Shown: positions 1 to 9,419, numbered from the stretch's first letter. The stretch is DNA of 64,000 nt from Pseudoduganella ginsengisoli (GCF_009720865.1 NZ_WNLA01000025.1:24433-88432); one strand, 5' to 3'. Numbers and translations are program-made. Notes: generated by a model from the sequence alone, not told the origin.

Positions 1-2
1 GC

Positions 3-116
3 CGCCATTCGTGCTTCTTCAATAAATTCGACGGCGACGCGAAAGAAGGCGACTGGCAGGCGACGGAACCGGTGTTGAAGGATCCGGAAACGATTTATGC
101 GGAAGTGAAGAAATAA
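3..116 (+). CDS. hisI: Phosphoribosyl-AMP cyclohydrolase, C-terminal fragment
   Basis: The window opens inside a gene whose last 37 codons read RHSCFFNKFDG followed by a PVLKDPE-type tail. This matches the C-terminus of HisI, which opens the ring of phosphoribosyl-AMP in histidine synthesis. The RHSC segment carries a cysteine of the zinc site in this family. Its TAA stop shares one base with the ATG of hisE (TAATG), so the two are probably translationally coupled. The upstream part lies outside the window. Identification rests on the short C-terminus plus the hisE neighbour. Confidence 0.85.
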   Translation, partial: RHSCFFNKFDGDAKEGDWQATEPVLKDPETIYAEVKK

Positions 117-454
117 TGAGCAACATCCTGGACCGGCTGGCCGAGACCATTGAATCGCGCAAGCCTGCCAACGGTGGCGACCCTGCCACGTCGTACGTCG
201 CCAAACTGTTTTCCAAGGGCGACGATGCGATTCTCAAGAAAGTCGGCGAAGAAGCTGTGGAAACCGTGATGGCGGCGAAAGATGCGCGTCACGGTGGCGA
301 CAGCAGCAAAGTACTGTACGAATGCGCTGATCTGTGGTTCCATTCGATAGTGATGCTGGCGCAGTTCGGCCTGACCCCGCAGCAAGTGCTGGATGAACTG
401 GCACGGCGCGAAGGCTTGTCCGGGCTGGAAGAAAAAGCCGCGCGCAAAGAATAA
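116..454 (+). CDS. hisE: Phosphoribosyl-ATP pyrophosphatase
   Basis: This 112-residue protein fits stand-alone HisE, the all-alpha MazG-like enzyme that removes pyrophosphate from phosphoribosyl-ATP in step 2 of histidine synthesis. The family pattern is visible: SYVAKLF, KKVGEEAVETVMAAK (with the EEAxE metal-binding glutamates) and ECADLWFHSIVML (with the acidic ExxD pair). Length is normal. The start overlaps the hisI stop by one base. In Gammaproteobacteria hisI and hisE are fused. Separate genes followed by HIT and tatABC are the usual betaproteobacterial order. Confidence 0.95.
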   Translation: MSNILDRLAETIESRKPANGGDPATSYVAKLFSKGDDAILKKVGEEAVETVMAAKDARHGGDSSKVLYECADLWFHSIVMLAQFGLTPQQVLDELARREGLSGLEEKAARKE

Positions 455-477
455 CTGCTAATCGTCTCGGAGCTGTA

Positions 478-861
478 GTGGATAATTGCCTGTTTTGCAA
501 AATCGCTGAAAAGAAAATTCCCTCTTCCATCGTCTACGAAGATGAAGAGCTGATGGTCTTCAAGGACATCCGTCCCGCAGCACCGGTGCACTTGCTGGTG
601 ATCCCGAAAACCCACATCACGACCCTGTCCGACTGCACGGCAGGCCATGCGCCGCTGCTGGGCCGCATGCTGGCGCTGGCGCCGCGTTTGGCTGAAGAAC
701 ATGGCTGCGCCGTGACCTTCAATGCGGATGGTGAACCATCTGGCGGCTACAAAACGCTGATCAACAGCGGTCCGGACGGCGGCCAGGAAATCTATCACCT
801 GCATTTGCACGTGATTGGCGGCCCGCATCCTTGGCGGGTGGAAGCGCCTCGTCACGGCTGA
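478..861 (+). CDS. HIT-family nucleotide hydrolase (Hint-like)
   Basis: A 127-residue protein with an N-terminal CLFCKIAEKKIPSS segment typical of Hint/PKCI-type HIT proteins and the C-terminal histidine triad HLHLHVIGG. Family members hydrolyse nucleoside phosphoramidates. The cellular substrate is not known from sequence. The start is GTG at 478, with GGAG five bases upstream. An ATG start would lose the CLFC segment. It lies between hisE and tatA, as in many Betaproteobacteria, and is probably in the same transcript as hisIE. Confidence 0.93.
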   Translation: MDNCLFCKIAEKKIPSSIVYEDEELMVFKDIRPAAPVHLLVIPKTHITTLSDCTAGHAPLLGRMLALAPRLAEEHGCAVTFNADGEPSGGYKTLINSGPDGGQEIYHLHLHVIGGPHPWRVEAPRHG

Positions 862-991
862 TTCCGGGCAGGCACGGGGGCCATGCGGTCCCCTTATATC
901 TTCATGACAATATTACAAGCACATGACATGCGCGGTTCGCGTATACTGTGCTGATTAACAGTTTTGGACGCTTGCGTCCTGCAAGGAGAAC

Positions 992-1216
992 ATGATGGGT
1001 GGCACTAGCTGGATTCACTGGGTGATCGTTTTGGTTGTGGTCATCCTGATCTTCGGCACCAAGAAGCTGGGCAATATCGGCTCGGACCTGGGCAAAGCTG
1101 TGAAAGGTTTTAAGGATGGCGTCAAAGGTGCAGAAGACGACAAGCCTGCAGCACCGGCGCAGGTAGCGGACAAGACCACTATCGACGTGGACGCCAAAGA
1201 GAAGAACAAGCAGTAA
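992..1216 (+). CDS. tatA: Sec-independent translocase subunit TatA
   Basis: A 74-residue protein with one N-terminal membrane segment (about residues 6-24), the conserved FGTKKLGNIGSDLG hinge and start of the amphipathic helix, and a charged Lys/Asp-rich tail. TatA oligomers form the pore-like element that moves folded twin-arginine substrates across the inner membrane. AAGGAG lies 5-6 bases upstream of ATG 992. A second ATG follows at once. The 130-bp gap after the HIT gene could hold its own promoter, and the tatB start is 18 bases past the stop. Confidence 0.95.
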   Translation: MMGGTSWIHWVIVLVVVILIFGTKKLGNIGSDLGKAVKGFKDGVKGAEDDKPAAPAQVADKTTIDVDAKEKNKQ

Positions 1217-1234
1217 GGCAAGCTTGCCTCGCCT

Positions 1235-1753
1235 ATGATCGATCTCGGTCTTACCAAATTAGCCATTATTGGCGCGGTTGCGCTGGTAGTCATTGGTCCT
1301 GAAAAGCTGCCCAAAGTGGCGCGCATGGCCGGGACTTTGTACGGCCGCGCGCAGCGCTACCTGTCCGAGGTGAAGTCCGAAGTCAGCCGCGAAATCGAGA
1401 TGGAAGAATTGCGCAATTTGCGCAAGGACATGCAAGAGGCGGCTGATTCCGTGAAACAGGATGTGCAAGAAGTGGAAAACTCGATTGCACAAAACTTGCG
1501 GGAAGCGGAAAGCGCCTGGCATGCCGACGATGGCGCGCCGCACGACAGTTACAGCACGTATGACCGGGCGCAAGCCAGTGCGGAACAGCATGCGCGCAAG
1601 GCCAAGGAATTCCGCCGCAAGCGCCTGGTGCGCACGTCCAACATGCCGGCCTGGTACAAGCAGCATAACGGCATCAAATCCCACGTCACTTCCGGCGCCG
1701 CGCGGGTAGCCCGCCACCGTCCCCGCAGCAAACCTCCCGCATCGTTTTTCTAA
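1235..1753 (+). CDS. tatB: Sec-independent translocase subunit TatB
   Basis: A 172-residue protein beginning MIDLGLTKLAIIGAVALVVIGPEKLP, the TatB signature: one membrane helix, then the GPEKLP hinge and a long amphipathic/coiled region (KSEVSREIEMEELRNLRKD). TatB pairs with TatC to recognise twin-arginine signal peptides. The C-terminal third is basic and probably disordered. The tatB stop is immediately followed by the tatC ATG, as expected for coupled expression. Confidence 0.95.
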   Translation: MIDLGLTKLAIIGAVALVVIGPEKLPKVARMAGTLYGRAQRYLSEVKSEVSREIEMEELRNLRKDMQEAADSVKQDVQEVENSIAQNLREAESAWHADDGAPHDSYSTYDRAQASAEQHARKAKEFRRKRLVRTSNMPAWYKQHNGIKSHVTSGAARVARHRPRSKPPASFF

Positions 1754-2509
1754 ATGAGTGAACAACCACAGGTTGAAGAAACCTTCATTTCCCATTTGAT
1801 CGAGCTGCGCGAACGCCTGGTCAAGGCGGCGCTGGGTCTGGTGGTGGTCGGCATCTTGCTGCTGATCTGGCCGGGACCTGCCGCCATCTATGATTTCCTC
1901 GCGCAGCCGATGCTCAATGCGCTGCCCAAGGGCTCGAAAATGATCGCGACCGGCGTCACGGCGCCGTTCCTGGTGCCGATGAAAGTCACGTTGATGGTGG
2001 CGCTGATCGTGGCGCTGCCATGGGTGCTGTACCAGGCGTGGGCCTTCATTGCCCCCGGCTTGTATGCGCATGAAAAACGCCTGATTGCACCGCTGGTGAT
2101 TTCGTCGTCCGGTTTGTTTGCGGCGGGCGTGGCGTTTTGCTACTTCTTTGTGTTTGGCCGCGTGTTCAAATTCATCGCGGAATTTTCGCCCACGTCGATT
2201 GCCGTCACGCCGGATATCGAGAATTACCTCGACTTCGTGATGTCCATGTGCCTGGCCTTTGGCGCCACGTTTGAAGTGCCGATCGTTGTCGTAGTGCTGG
2301 TAAGGATGGGCATCGTATCCGTTGCCAAGCTGCGTGAAATCCGTCCGTATGTCGTGACCGGCATCTTCGTGATTTCCGCCGTCGTGACGCCACCGGATGC
2401 GGTCAGCATGTTCTCGCTGGCGATTCCCATGTGGATTTTGTTTGAAATCGGCTTGCTGGTGTCGCCAGCCTTTGTGCGGCTGACGCAGGCGCCGGAAGAA
2501 ACCACCTGA
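1754..2509 (+). CDS. tatC: Sec-independent translocase subunit TatC
   Basis: A 251-residue polytopic protein with the TatC hallmarks: HLIELRERL near the N-terminus (the cytoplasmic segment that binds the twin-arginine motif), LPWVLYQAWAFIAPGLY in the middle, the conserved YFFVFGRVFKF segment, and LREIRPYVVTGIFVISAVVTPPD towards the end. Six membrane segments are expected. TatC is the receptor core of the export complex. It starts directly at the tatB stop. It is the last gene of the rightward operon. The next gene is convergent. Confidence 0.96.
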   Translation: MSEQPQVEETFISHLIELRERLVKAALGLVVVGILLLIWPGPAAIYDFLAQPMLNALPKGSKMIATGVTAPFLVPMKVTLMVALIVALPWVLYQAWAFIAPGLYAHEKRLIAPLVISSSGLFAAGVAFCYFFVFGRVFKFIAEFSPTSIAVTPDIENYLDFVMSMCLAFGATFEVPIVVVVLVRMGIVSVAKLREIRPYVVTGIFVISAVVTPPDAVSMFSLAIPMWILFEIGLLVSPAFVRLTQAPEETT

Positions 2510-2542
2510 AAGGCAATTAGCTATCGCCCCCTCACCGAACGA

Positions 2543-2596
2543 TAGTACAAAAGGGGCCAGGCCCCAATTTAGTACAAAAGGGGCCAGGCCCCAATT
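2543..2596. repeat. Tandem 27-bp intergenic repeat, two copies
   Basis: Two adjacent identical 27-bp units (2543-2569 and 2570-2596) each contain the perfect palindrome GGGGCCAGGCCCC preceded by TAGTACAAAA. A third, diverged inverted repeat (AAAAGTCCCTGGCACCTTTTT) follows at about 2599-2618. Each unit can form a GC-rich hairpin. The location between the convergent ends of tatC and a DUF885 gene suits a terminator-like or REP-like element. It is not CRISPR: no spacers and only two units. Confidence 0.8.
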
Positions 2597-2630
2597 GAAA
2601 AGTCCCTGGCACCTTTTTGCGTGAGGCAAG

Positions 2631-4559
2631 TTATTGCGTCATGAGTTCGCGCACCACCTTCACCGGCGCACTGCCATAGCTCAAGAACTGCTCGTTGAAC
2701 TCTTTCAGCGAGAACTTGTTGCCCAGCGCCTGCTTGCGCTCTTCACGTAATTCCATGATTTCGCTATAGCCGCTGAAGTAGCTGGCCAGCTGCACGGACG
2801 TCAACGTGGCGCGGCGCCATTTTTCCGCGGCTTCGCGCTGCGTCTGGAACGCCTGGCGCGTCAGCAAATCCATGGCCTGTTCCTGCGTCATGCCCAGCAC
2901 GTGTACGCTGTAATCCAGGATGGTGTTCGTCACGCTGCGCAAATTCCACTTCGAATACATCAGCCACATTTCCGGCGCATTGTCGCCATAGCCGGATTCC
3001 AGCATCATCCGCTCGCCATACACGGCCCAGCCTTCGATCATCGCGCCATTGCCAAAGATGGATTTCACGATCGACGGCGATTTGTTGGCGTACACCAGCT
3101 GCGCATAATGGCCGGGAATCGCTTCGTGGATGTTCAGGATTTGCAGGATCCAGTGGTTGTATTCACGCAGCGTGCTTTCCGCCTGTTCCGGCGTCGCATC
3201 GTCCAGCGGCGTCACGTTGTAATACGTGCGGTCCTGCGGACGGTAGGGGCCCGGCGCTTCAATGCTGGCGCCAGCCACGCCGCGCTGGTATTCAGGCGTC
3301 TCACGCACTTCCAGCGGCTTGTTCGGGTCCAGCGTCAGCAAGTTGTTCTTGATGACCCAGTCCTGCAGCACGGGAATCTGGCGGCGGATCTCCGGGAAGA
3401 AGTCGGCGCGCGCCACGTGGTTGTCGGACAGCTTGTTGATCATCATGCCGATCTTGGCAAAGCGGTCGGATGGCTTGTCGACACCGGCCAGGTATTTCGG
3501 CCACAGGTCGTCGCTGATGCGGTCCATGTTGGCAAGCAGTTGCTCACGCGCGGCCAGCGCCTTTTGATACGTCTGTTCGCCCGTGCTGCCGGCCTGGATA
3601 TCGAAGCCGAACTTCGCTTCATACAGTTCTTTGCCGATGCGGAACGAGCGCCCGCCGCTGGCGGCCATGCCTTTATCCAGTTCGCCCAGCCACGACGCAT
3701 AGCCTTCCACGGCAGTCTTGGCTTGCGCAATGCGCTGCTTGAACAATTCCTTTTCCATCGGCGTCAGGATCGATGCCTGCGCTTCCTTGTCCAGCGATGC
3801 CAGTACCTGCAGCACGCCCGGCGCCTGGGCGATGGCCAGTTGCGTGTGTTCGCGCGTCGGGTTATTGATGGTGGCGCGCGCTGCGTCGTAATACGCTGGG
3901 ACAGCGGCAATGCGCTTCAGCAGCGTGCGCAGGCGCTGCGGCTTGGCCGCATATTCCGTGTTCAGGATGAAGTCGATCGGACTGGCGATGTTGTACAGCG
4001 CCGGGTTCCATTCATATTCCTTGAACGTGGTGATGTACCAGCGGTCCGACTTCAGCTTGTTGATCAGCAGCGCCAGGTCGGTGCGCTGTTTCGGCGACAG
4101 CTGCTTGGCGTCGATTTTTTCAAAGCGGCCCAGCCAGTCATCGATGAAGGCCAGTTGCGCGGTGCGCGACGCCGCATCGGGAATGGTCAGGTTGGCGGCC
4201 GTTTCGTATTTACCGACCGAGATTGCGGTTTCCGGGTCAACTTTCCACAGCGCGCCGAGGAATTGCGTGGATTGCGCATCCATGTTGCGGTCCTGGCGGC
4301 GTTCTGACGGGACTTGCTTGATCATTGGCGTGGCGGCAGCTGCTGCAACGGCAGCGCCTTTGGCAGCCTTACCCTTGGCGGTGGATTTGCCGCCCGATTT
4401 GCTGCTGGATTTAGCGCCAGCCTTGCCGCCGGAAGATTTGCCGCCGCTGGCGGATTTGCTGGTCTTGGCTTTGCCGGATTTGGCTGGTTCCTTCGCGTGC
4501 ACCGGGGACAGCGCCAGGCCGGCCATCATTGCAGCCAGCGCGATTTTAGTTTTGATCAT
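2631..4559 (-). CDS. DUF885 family secreted metallopeptidase-like protein
   Basis: A 642-residue protein with a Sec signal peptide (MIKTKIALAAMMAGLALSP, ending VHA), then a low-complexity Lys/Ser/Gly/Ala linker to about residue 75, then a DUF885 domain. The domain contains HEAIPGH near residue 478, the family's HExxxGH-type motif, and a downstream GWAVYGERMMLESG segment typical of DUF885. Family members are predicted zinc carboxypeptidases or are uncharacterised. The basic, repetitive linker is unusual and may keep the enzyme near the envelope. It is transcribed convergently to tatC. Confidence 0.85.
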   Translation of the reverse strand: MIKTKIALAAMMAGLALSPVHAKEPAKSGKAKTSKSASGGKSSGGKAGAKSSSKSGGKSTAKGKAAKGAAVAAAAATPMIKQVPSERRQDRNMDAQSTQFLGALWKVDPETAISVGKYETAANLTIPDAASRTAQLAFIDDWLGRFEKIDAKQLSPKQRTDLALLINKLKSDRWYITTFKEYEWNPALYNIASPIDFILNTEYAAKPQRLRTLLKRIAAVPAYYDAARATINNPTREHTQLAIAQAPGVLQVLASLDKEAQASILTPMEKELFKQRIAQAKTAVEGYASWLGELDKGMAASGGRSFRIGKELYEAKFGFDIQAGSTGEQTYQKALAAREQLLANMDRISDDLWPKYLAGVDKPSDRFAKIGMMINKLSDNHVARADFFPEIRRQIPVLQDWVIKNNLLTLDPNKPLEVRETPEYQRGVAGASIEAPGPYRPQDRTYYNVTPLDDATPEQAESTLREYNHWILQILNIHEAIPGHYAQLVYANKSPSIVKSIFGNGAMIEGWAVYGERMMLESGYGDNAPEMWLMYSKWNLRSVTNTILDYSVHVLGMTQEQAMDLLTRQAFQTQREAAEKWRRATLTSVQLASYFSGYSEIMELREERKQALGNKFSLKEFNEQFLSYGSAPVKVVRELMTQ

Positions 4560-4669
4560 TGGATGTATACCTTCATCAGGAAGGCGCCGCTTGCCTCGTG
4601 GGTAGCGGCGCCACAGGTTGCAGCGTGCGAGAGTATCACTATTCCACGCCGCTGCGGACGTCCGTTACA

Positions 4670-5155
4670 TTACGAAATCACGTTGTTACGAATCAGTTCC
4701 TGGTGGTGCGCGTTGAGTTTTTCCACGGCCGCTTTGCCGTTGCCCATGCGGGTCAGCAGGATTTCACTGGATTTCGTGAAGCGGTGGCCGATGCGGATCG
4801 AATAGGAGCGGAACAGCCAGCTCCAGAACGATTGCACGAAGGTCGCTTCATCCATGTCGCGCCATTTGACGCCTTGCACGCCTTTGGCCCATGGCAGGAT
4901 GCCGGAAGACAGCCACACGCCGACGTCGTCGTAGTACAGCTGCACACTGCGGATCAGTAGGATGCGGTAACCGACCAGCAGTACGGATACCAGCATGACG
5001 ATGCCGGCCGCCAGTTCGGAATAGCGGAAGGCGAGCGGCAACGCAACGCCGAACAGCAGTATGGCCAGCAGCAGCGTGTTGATGTAGGCGGTCCAGGATT
5101 TCACGGCGAGCAGGGTGCCGTGGCCGGCCGGGCGGGATGCGTTGTCTTGTTCCAT
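4670..5155 (-). CDS. Membrane protein with bacterial PH-like domain
   Basis: A 161-residue protein. Two hydrophobic segments (about residues 22-40 and 48-68) precede a C-terminal stretch (VQLYYDDVGVWLSSGILPWAKG and following) that resembles bacterial PH domains found after membrane hairpins. No catalytic motif is seen, and the function is unknown. It lies upstream of DUF885 on the same strand with a 110-base gap, so co-transcription is possible. The family assignment is by pattern only. Confidence 0.55.
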   Translation of the reverse strand: MEQDNASRPAGHGTLLAVKSWTAYINTLLLAILLFGVALPLAFRYSELAAGIVMLVSVLLVGYRILLIRSVQLYYDDVGVWLSSGILPWAKGVQGVKWRDMDEATFVQSFWSWLFRSYSIRIGHRFTKSSEILLTRMGNGKAAVEKLNAHHQELIRNNVIS

Positions 5156-5261
5156 AGTTGTTCTCGGTTTGTTGGCTGTACTGGTGAGTTGGCGTTGCTG
5201 GTGTGGTGCCAGGCTTGCTGCGCAAACCTGGCACCGGCGCAGATTGCCGGTACGCGTACGA

Positions 5262-8200
5262 TCAGTAACTCATTCCTTCCTGCAGCATCGCCAGCATATC
5301 GGCCGCCGACATGCGCGCCGACGTGTCGCTGCCATCGAGCAAGCTGTCGGCCAGGTCGCGCTTGTGCTGGTGCAGATCGACGATGCCTTCTTCTATCGTA
5401 TGGCGCGCCACTAGGCGGTAGATCGTCACGGGGCGCAATTGTCCCATGCGGTGCGCGCGGTCGGAAGCCTGGTCTTCGACGGCAGGGTTCCACCACGGAT
5501 CCATGTGGATCACATAGTCCGCCGCCGTCAGGTTGATGCCGACGCCGCCGGCCTTCAGCGAAATCAGGAATACGTCGCCTTCACCGGCCTGGAACGCATC
5601 GACGCGCTGCTTGCGCACCGCCATCGGTGTGGAACCATCGAGGTACTGGTACGACACGCCCTGCGCTTCCAGATGGTCGCGGATCAGGCCCAGATGGTCG
5701 ACGAACTGGCTGAACACCAGCACCTTGTGGCGGTTTTCCAGCAAGCCCGATAACAGGCGCGCAAACGCGGCCAGTTTGCTGCTGGCCAGCTTCAGGCCCG
5801 GCGCCACCAGATTCGGGTTGCAGCACGCGCGGCGCAGCTTCATGATCTCCGCCAGGATCTGGATGGATTTCTTCTCGGCCGGTCCTTCCACTTGCGCCAG
5901 GTTGTCCAGGGCTTCGCGCCGCAACGATTCGTACAGCGCTGCTTCTTCCTTCGACAAATCCACTTCCAGCGTAATTTCCGTACGCGACGGCAGTTCCGTC
6001 AGTACCTGGGTCTTGGTGCGGCGCAGGATGAAGGGCCCGATCAGGCGGCGCAAGCGGTTGCGCGCACCCACTTCCGCGCGGTGGTCTTGCTGCTTTTCTA
6101 TTGGCCCGGCAAAGCGCAAATTGAATTGCTCAATGCTGCCCAGCAGGCCCGGATTGATAAAGCGGAACAGATTCCACAATTCGCCCAAATGGTTTTCCAG
6201 CGGCGTACCGGTCGCCACCATGCGGAAGTCGCCCCGCAGCGCCATCACGGCTTGCGAACGTTTCGTGGCGCCATTCTTGATGGCTTGCGCTTCATCGAGC
6301 ACGATCGTGTGCCAGTGCACATTGGCGAAACGCTCCGCTTCCAGCTGCAGCAAGCCATAGCTGGCCACGACCAGGTCAAACGCGCCGGCGCTGGCCAGCG
6401 TTTCCGCGCGGTCCCCGGCGCCAAACAGTTTGACATTGAGTGTTGGTGCAAACCGCGCCGCTTCCGACACCCAGTTCAGGCACACGGAAGTCGGCGCGAT
6501 CACCAGGGTCGGCCCTTTCGGTGCGCGCGACAAGATCAAAGCCAGCGCCTGCAAGGTCTTACCTAAGCCCATGTCATCGGCTAGGCACGCGCCAACGCCC
6601 CAGTGGGCCAGACGCGCCAGCCAGTCATAGCCTTCACGCTGGTAATCGCGCAATTCCGCCTGCAAGGTGCTCGGCACTTGCGGCACGAATTCCATGCTGG
6701 CCTGCATGCGCAGCAAATGTTCGCGCCATGCGGGATCGGCTTCCACGGCGCCCGCTTCATGCGCCAATTCTTCCAGCGCAAAAGACGCCAGCGGGTGAAT
6801 GCGCACGCCGTCTCCGCTGATGGAACCGATGAGCTGCACTTCACGCAGGCGGCGGTGCAATTCTTCCGTCAGCGCGAGGAACTGGTTATCGCCCAGCGCA
6901 ATAAAACGGTCTTCGCCGGCCGCCATCATTTCCAGCACGGAGCGCAAATCCAGCACCGTGTTTTCATCCACTTGCAGCTGGCCGCTGGCGGCAAACCAGT
7001 CTTTTTCACGGCGGATTTGCAAACGGAATTGCTTGCCGCTGATGCGCTGGGTGACGCGGAATTTTTCGCCTTCCGGCCATGCCACCACGATGTTTTCCTG
7101 CTGCTGCAATTCCGCCAGCAATTGCAGGCACAGTGCGGGCTGGCCCAGCAGCCATTCGCCATGGTCCTGTTCCGCCTGGGCCAAAACGGGACATTGCGCC
7201 ACCAGCATGCGTTCCGCATCGCGTTCATCGGCCAGGCGGCGCCGGGCTTGCACCTGCCGCCCCTCGTGTTCCGCAATCAGGCTTTCCGCACCGCTGCCTG
7301 GTGCGTAATACGCGCCATTGGCAAGCGGCCGCACCTGGATTTGCATTTTGAGGCCCTGCTGGTATGGCAGCAGCAACACGTGCAGGCGCGCATCCGCTTC
7401 AATTTGCTCGGCATTGCCATCGCCGCCGCCAATATCCGACTGCACCGTCACCAGCGACGAGACAGCGCTAATGGCGGATAGCACCTGTTCCTGCGCATGC
7501 TGCGGCACCGTCAAGCCATCGCCGACAATGGACGCAATGCGGCGGTGTTCATCGCCGATCGACACGACGCGCAAGCGCGTCGGCGTTTCCTTCACCACCA
7601 CGACACTGGCATTCACGTCGTTGACGGGCGGCTGCAACGTCAATTGCAACTGGCCGCCGCTGGAACGGATCAGCAATTCCGGCGCACCGGCCAGCAATTC
7701 CACCCGCGTATCCGGCGCATCGAGCCAATAGACGTGGGGGTGGCTTACCAGCGCCAGCGCGGCCTGTTCATGGTCGATGTCATAGCGCAGCCCCGACGAA
7801 TATGCCTGGCGCGATGGGGCAATGGTGCTGCTGATGCGGATGTCTTGCGCCGTCAGGTATTCCATCGTGGCGGCGTCTTCTCGCAAGCGCTTCAACGCCA
7901 GCGGGCGTCCCTTGCCCCAGCTGCCTTTCGCGTCGCGCTTTTGTTCGCGCGGTTCGATTTCCGTGATGCCGATGGCCGGATCGAAAGCCAGCATCCACAC
8001 CAGCCGTGTTTCATTGGCGGCAGCGGCAGGCGCCGCCTGCTGCAAGTTGATCAGCGCGGACAGCTGGCGCTGCCATGCTTCCTGCCGCTCGAACCACGAC
8101 GCCATGTCGGTAAAGCCGCCTTTTTCACGCAATGCGGCCGCATGCGTCATCATGTCGTGGTCGCCCAGGTGGCCCAGCACGGACGCCACTTGCGCGGCAA

Positions 8201-9419
8201 TGAATTTATAACCTGCGGCCTCCGCCTGGTGCGCCAAGGTGTGCAATTGTTCGCGCTTGCCTTCCAATGGCAGCGACAGCCAGTAATACAGCAAGGCTTG
8301 GAACATTTGCGGCTGCATGGCGGATTCCCACGCCCGCGTCAGCACGATATCGGCTTGCATGGTACCGGCGCGGATCTGGCGCAGCATGCTCAATTGGTTG
8401 TAGACGGCGCTGTCCGGGTTCGGCTGCGCGTGCACCGCCAGTTCCAGGTAGCTTTCCGCTGCCTTTGCCATGCGCGAATCGAGGCTGCGCAGCATGGCCA
8501 GCACGTACAGGTGGCCCGCCATGCCCTGGAACAGTTGCTTGCGCTTGCCGGAATCGCGGCGCAACAGTTTCAACGCATTGTCGTAGCCGGCCAGTGCCTT
8601 ATCCGTATCACCCTTCAGGAAAATCACGGTGGCCGTAAACAGTTGCGCCAGCGGGTTATCGAGCCCTTCCAGGTACGTCAATGCCTGCTTCAATTCGCCG
8701 CACAGGATGGCTTGTTCCGCCATGGCCAAGCGCAGCGCATCGCTGATATATTCATTTTTAGCGATCTTGCGCTGGATGTGGCGCTCGGCAAAGCCGCGGA
8801 TGGTGGGCGCCAGCGCCGGTTCGCGCTGGCAGTGCTGGATCAGCAGCATCAGCACGTCGTCCATCAGCAGCGGATGCACGAGCACCAGCATGCCCGTCTC
8901 GAACGGGCGCGTAAAGATATCGACCACCGGATGCAATTGCGCCGCTTCATAGCACACCATGCACGCTTGCAGCAGCGGCATCACTTGCTGCGGTGTTTGT
9001 CCCCGCAACAGCGCCATGCGCAAGCGCGCCACGCCCTGGCGGTAGCTGCGCGGTTCCAGCGCGCCATTCCAGCCCTGGCGCATGGGGTTCAGCGCTTCAT
9101 ACGCGGCGCACAAGTCCGGCAAGATGTGCGCACCAATGGCGGCGCGGATCGCGGGCCAACGCAGCTTGGTGTTGCACATATAGCCGCGCGTGGCCATCAC
9201 GCTGATAAAGGCCAGCCGCTCCAGCCGCTGCAGCACTTCGTCCAGCGAAGCGGCATTGAACATGAAGCCCTTGCCATCGCGCACACCGGCTTTGTTCAGC
9301 AAATCCAGCACGGCCTGGCGGCCCGTCGCTTCGCCAATCAGCGCCAGCAGCGCGAGGATGGCTTTGTCTTCCGCACCCAGTGCATCAAATTCAGCCAGCA
9401 AATGTTGTTCACTGCTCAT
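5262..9419 (-). CDS. SNF2-family DEAD/DEAH helicase, very large
   Basis: A 1385-residue protein whose last ~460 residues form a Snf2/Rad54-like ATPase: DDMGLGKT Walker A (near residue 953), DEAQ box in VLDEAQAIKN (near 1041), GTPLENHLGELWNL, LVFSQFVDHL, and HRMGQLRPVTIYRLVA (motif VI). The N-terminal ~900 residues show TPR-like stretches around residues 210-450 (YLELAVHAQPNPDSAVYNQLS) and a region like the bacterial SNF2 associated domain, but no enzyme motif. The likely role is ATP-driven remodelling of nucleic acid-protein complexes. GGAG precedes the ATG at 9419 by about nine bases. A TnpB element starts only ~20 bp upstream of this start. Confidence 0.9.
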   Translation of the reverse strand: MSSEQHLLAEFDALGAEDKAILALLALIGEATGRQAVLDLLNKAGVRDGKGFMFNAASLDEVLQRLERLAFISVMATRGYMCNTKLRWPAIRAAIGAHILPDLCAAYEALNPMRQGWNGALEPRSYRQGVARLRMALLRGQTPQQVMPLLQACMVCYEAAQLHPVVDIFTRPFETGMLVLVHPLLMDDVLMLLIQHCQREPALAPTIRGFAERHIQRKIAKNEYISDALRLAMAEQAILCGELKQALTYLEGLDNPLAQLFTATVIFLKGDTDKALAGYDNALKLLRRDSGKRKQLFQGMAGHLYVLAMLRSLDSRMAKAAESYLELAVHAQPNPDSAVYNQLSMLRQIRAGTMQADIVLTRAWESAMQPQMFQALLYYWLSLPLEGKREQLHTLAHQAEAAGYKFIAAQVASVLGHLGDHDMMTHAAALREKGGFTDMASWFERQEAWQRQLSALINLQQAAPAAAANETRLVWMLAFDPAIGITEIEPREQKRDAKGSWGKGRPLALKRLREDAATMEYLTAQDIRISSTIAPSRQAYSSGLRYDIDHEQAALALVSHPHVYWLDAPDTRVELLAGAPELLIRSSGGQLQLTLQPPVNDVNASVVVVKETPTRLRVVSIGDEHRRIASIVGDGLTVPQHAQEQVLSAISAVSSLVTVQSDIGGGDGNAEQIEADARLHVLLLPYQQGLKMQIQVRPLANGAYYAPGSGAESLIAEHEGRQVQARRRLADERDAERMLVAQCPVLAQAEQDHGEWLLGQPALCLQLLAELQQQENIVVAWPEGEKFRVTQRISGKQFRLQIRREKDWFAASGQLQVDENTVLDLRSVLEMMAAGEDRFIALGDNQFLALTEELHRRLREVQLIGSISGDGVRIHPLASFALEELAHEAGAVEADPAWREHLLRMQASMEFVPQVPSTLQAELRDYQREGYDWLARLAHWGVGACLADDMGLGKTLQALALILSRAPKGPTLVIAPTSVCLNWVSEAARFAPTLNVKLFGAGDRAETLASAGAFDLVVASYGLLQLEAERFANVHWHTIVLDEAQAIKNGATKRSQAVMALRGDFRMVATGTPLENHLGELWNLFRFINPGLLGSIEQFNLRFAGPIEKQQDHRAEVGARNRLRRLIGPFILRRTKTQVLTELPSRTEITLEVDLSKEEAALYESLRREALDNLAQVEGPAEKKSIQILAEIMKLRRACCNPNLVAPGLKLASSKLAAFARLLSGLLENRHKVLVFSQFVDHLGLIRDHLEAQGVSYQYLDGSTPMAVRKQRVDAFQAGEGDVFLISLKAGGVGINLTAADYVIHMDPWWNPAVEDQASDRAHRMGQLRPVTIYRLVARHTIEEGIVDLHQHKRDLADSLLDGSDTSARMSAADMLAMLQEGMSY

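Noticed and set aside
2543..2618. Possible CRISPR array
   Set aside because: Only two directly abutting units, no spacers and no cas genes.
1259..2629. 456-codon frame antisense to tatBC that reads through the 27-bp repeat
   Set aside because: His/Arg/Gln-rich translation, antisense to well-identified genes.
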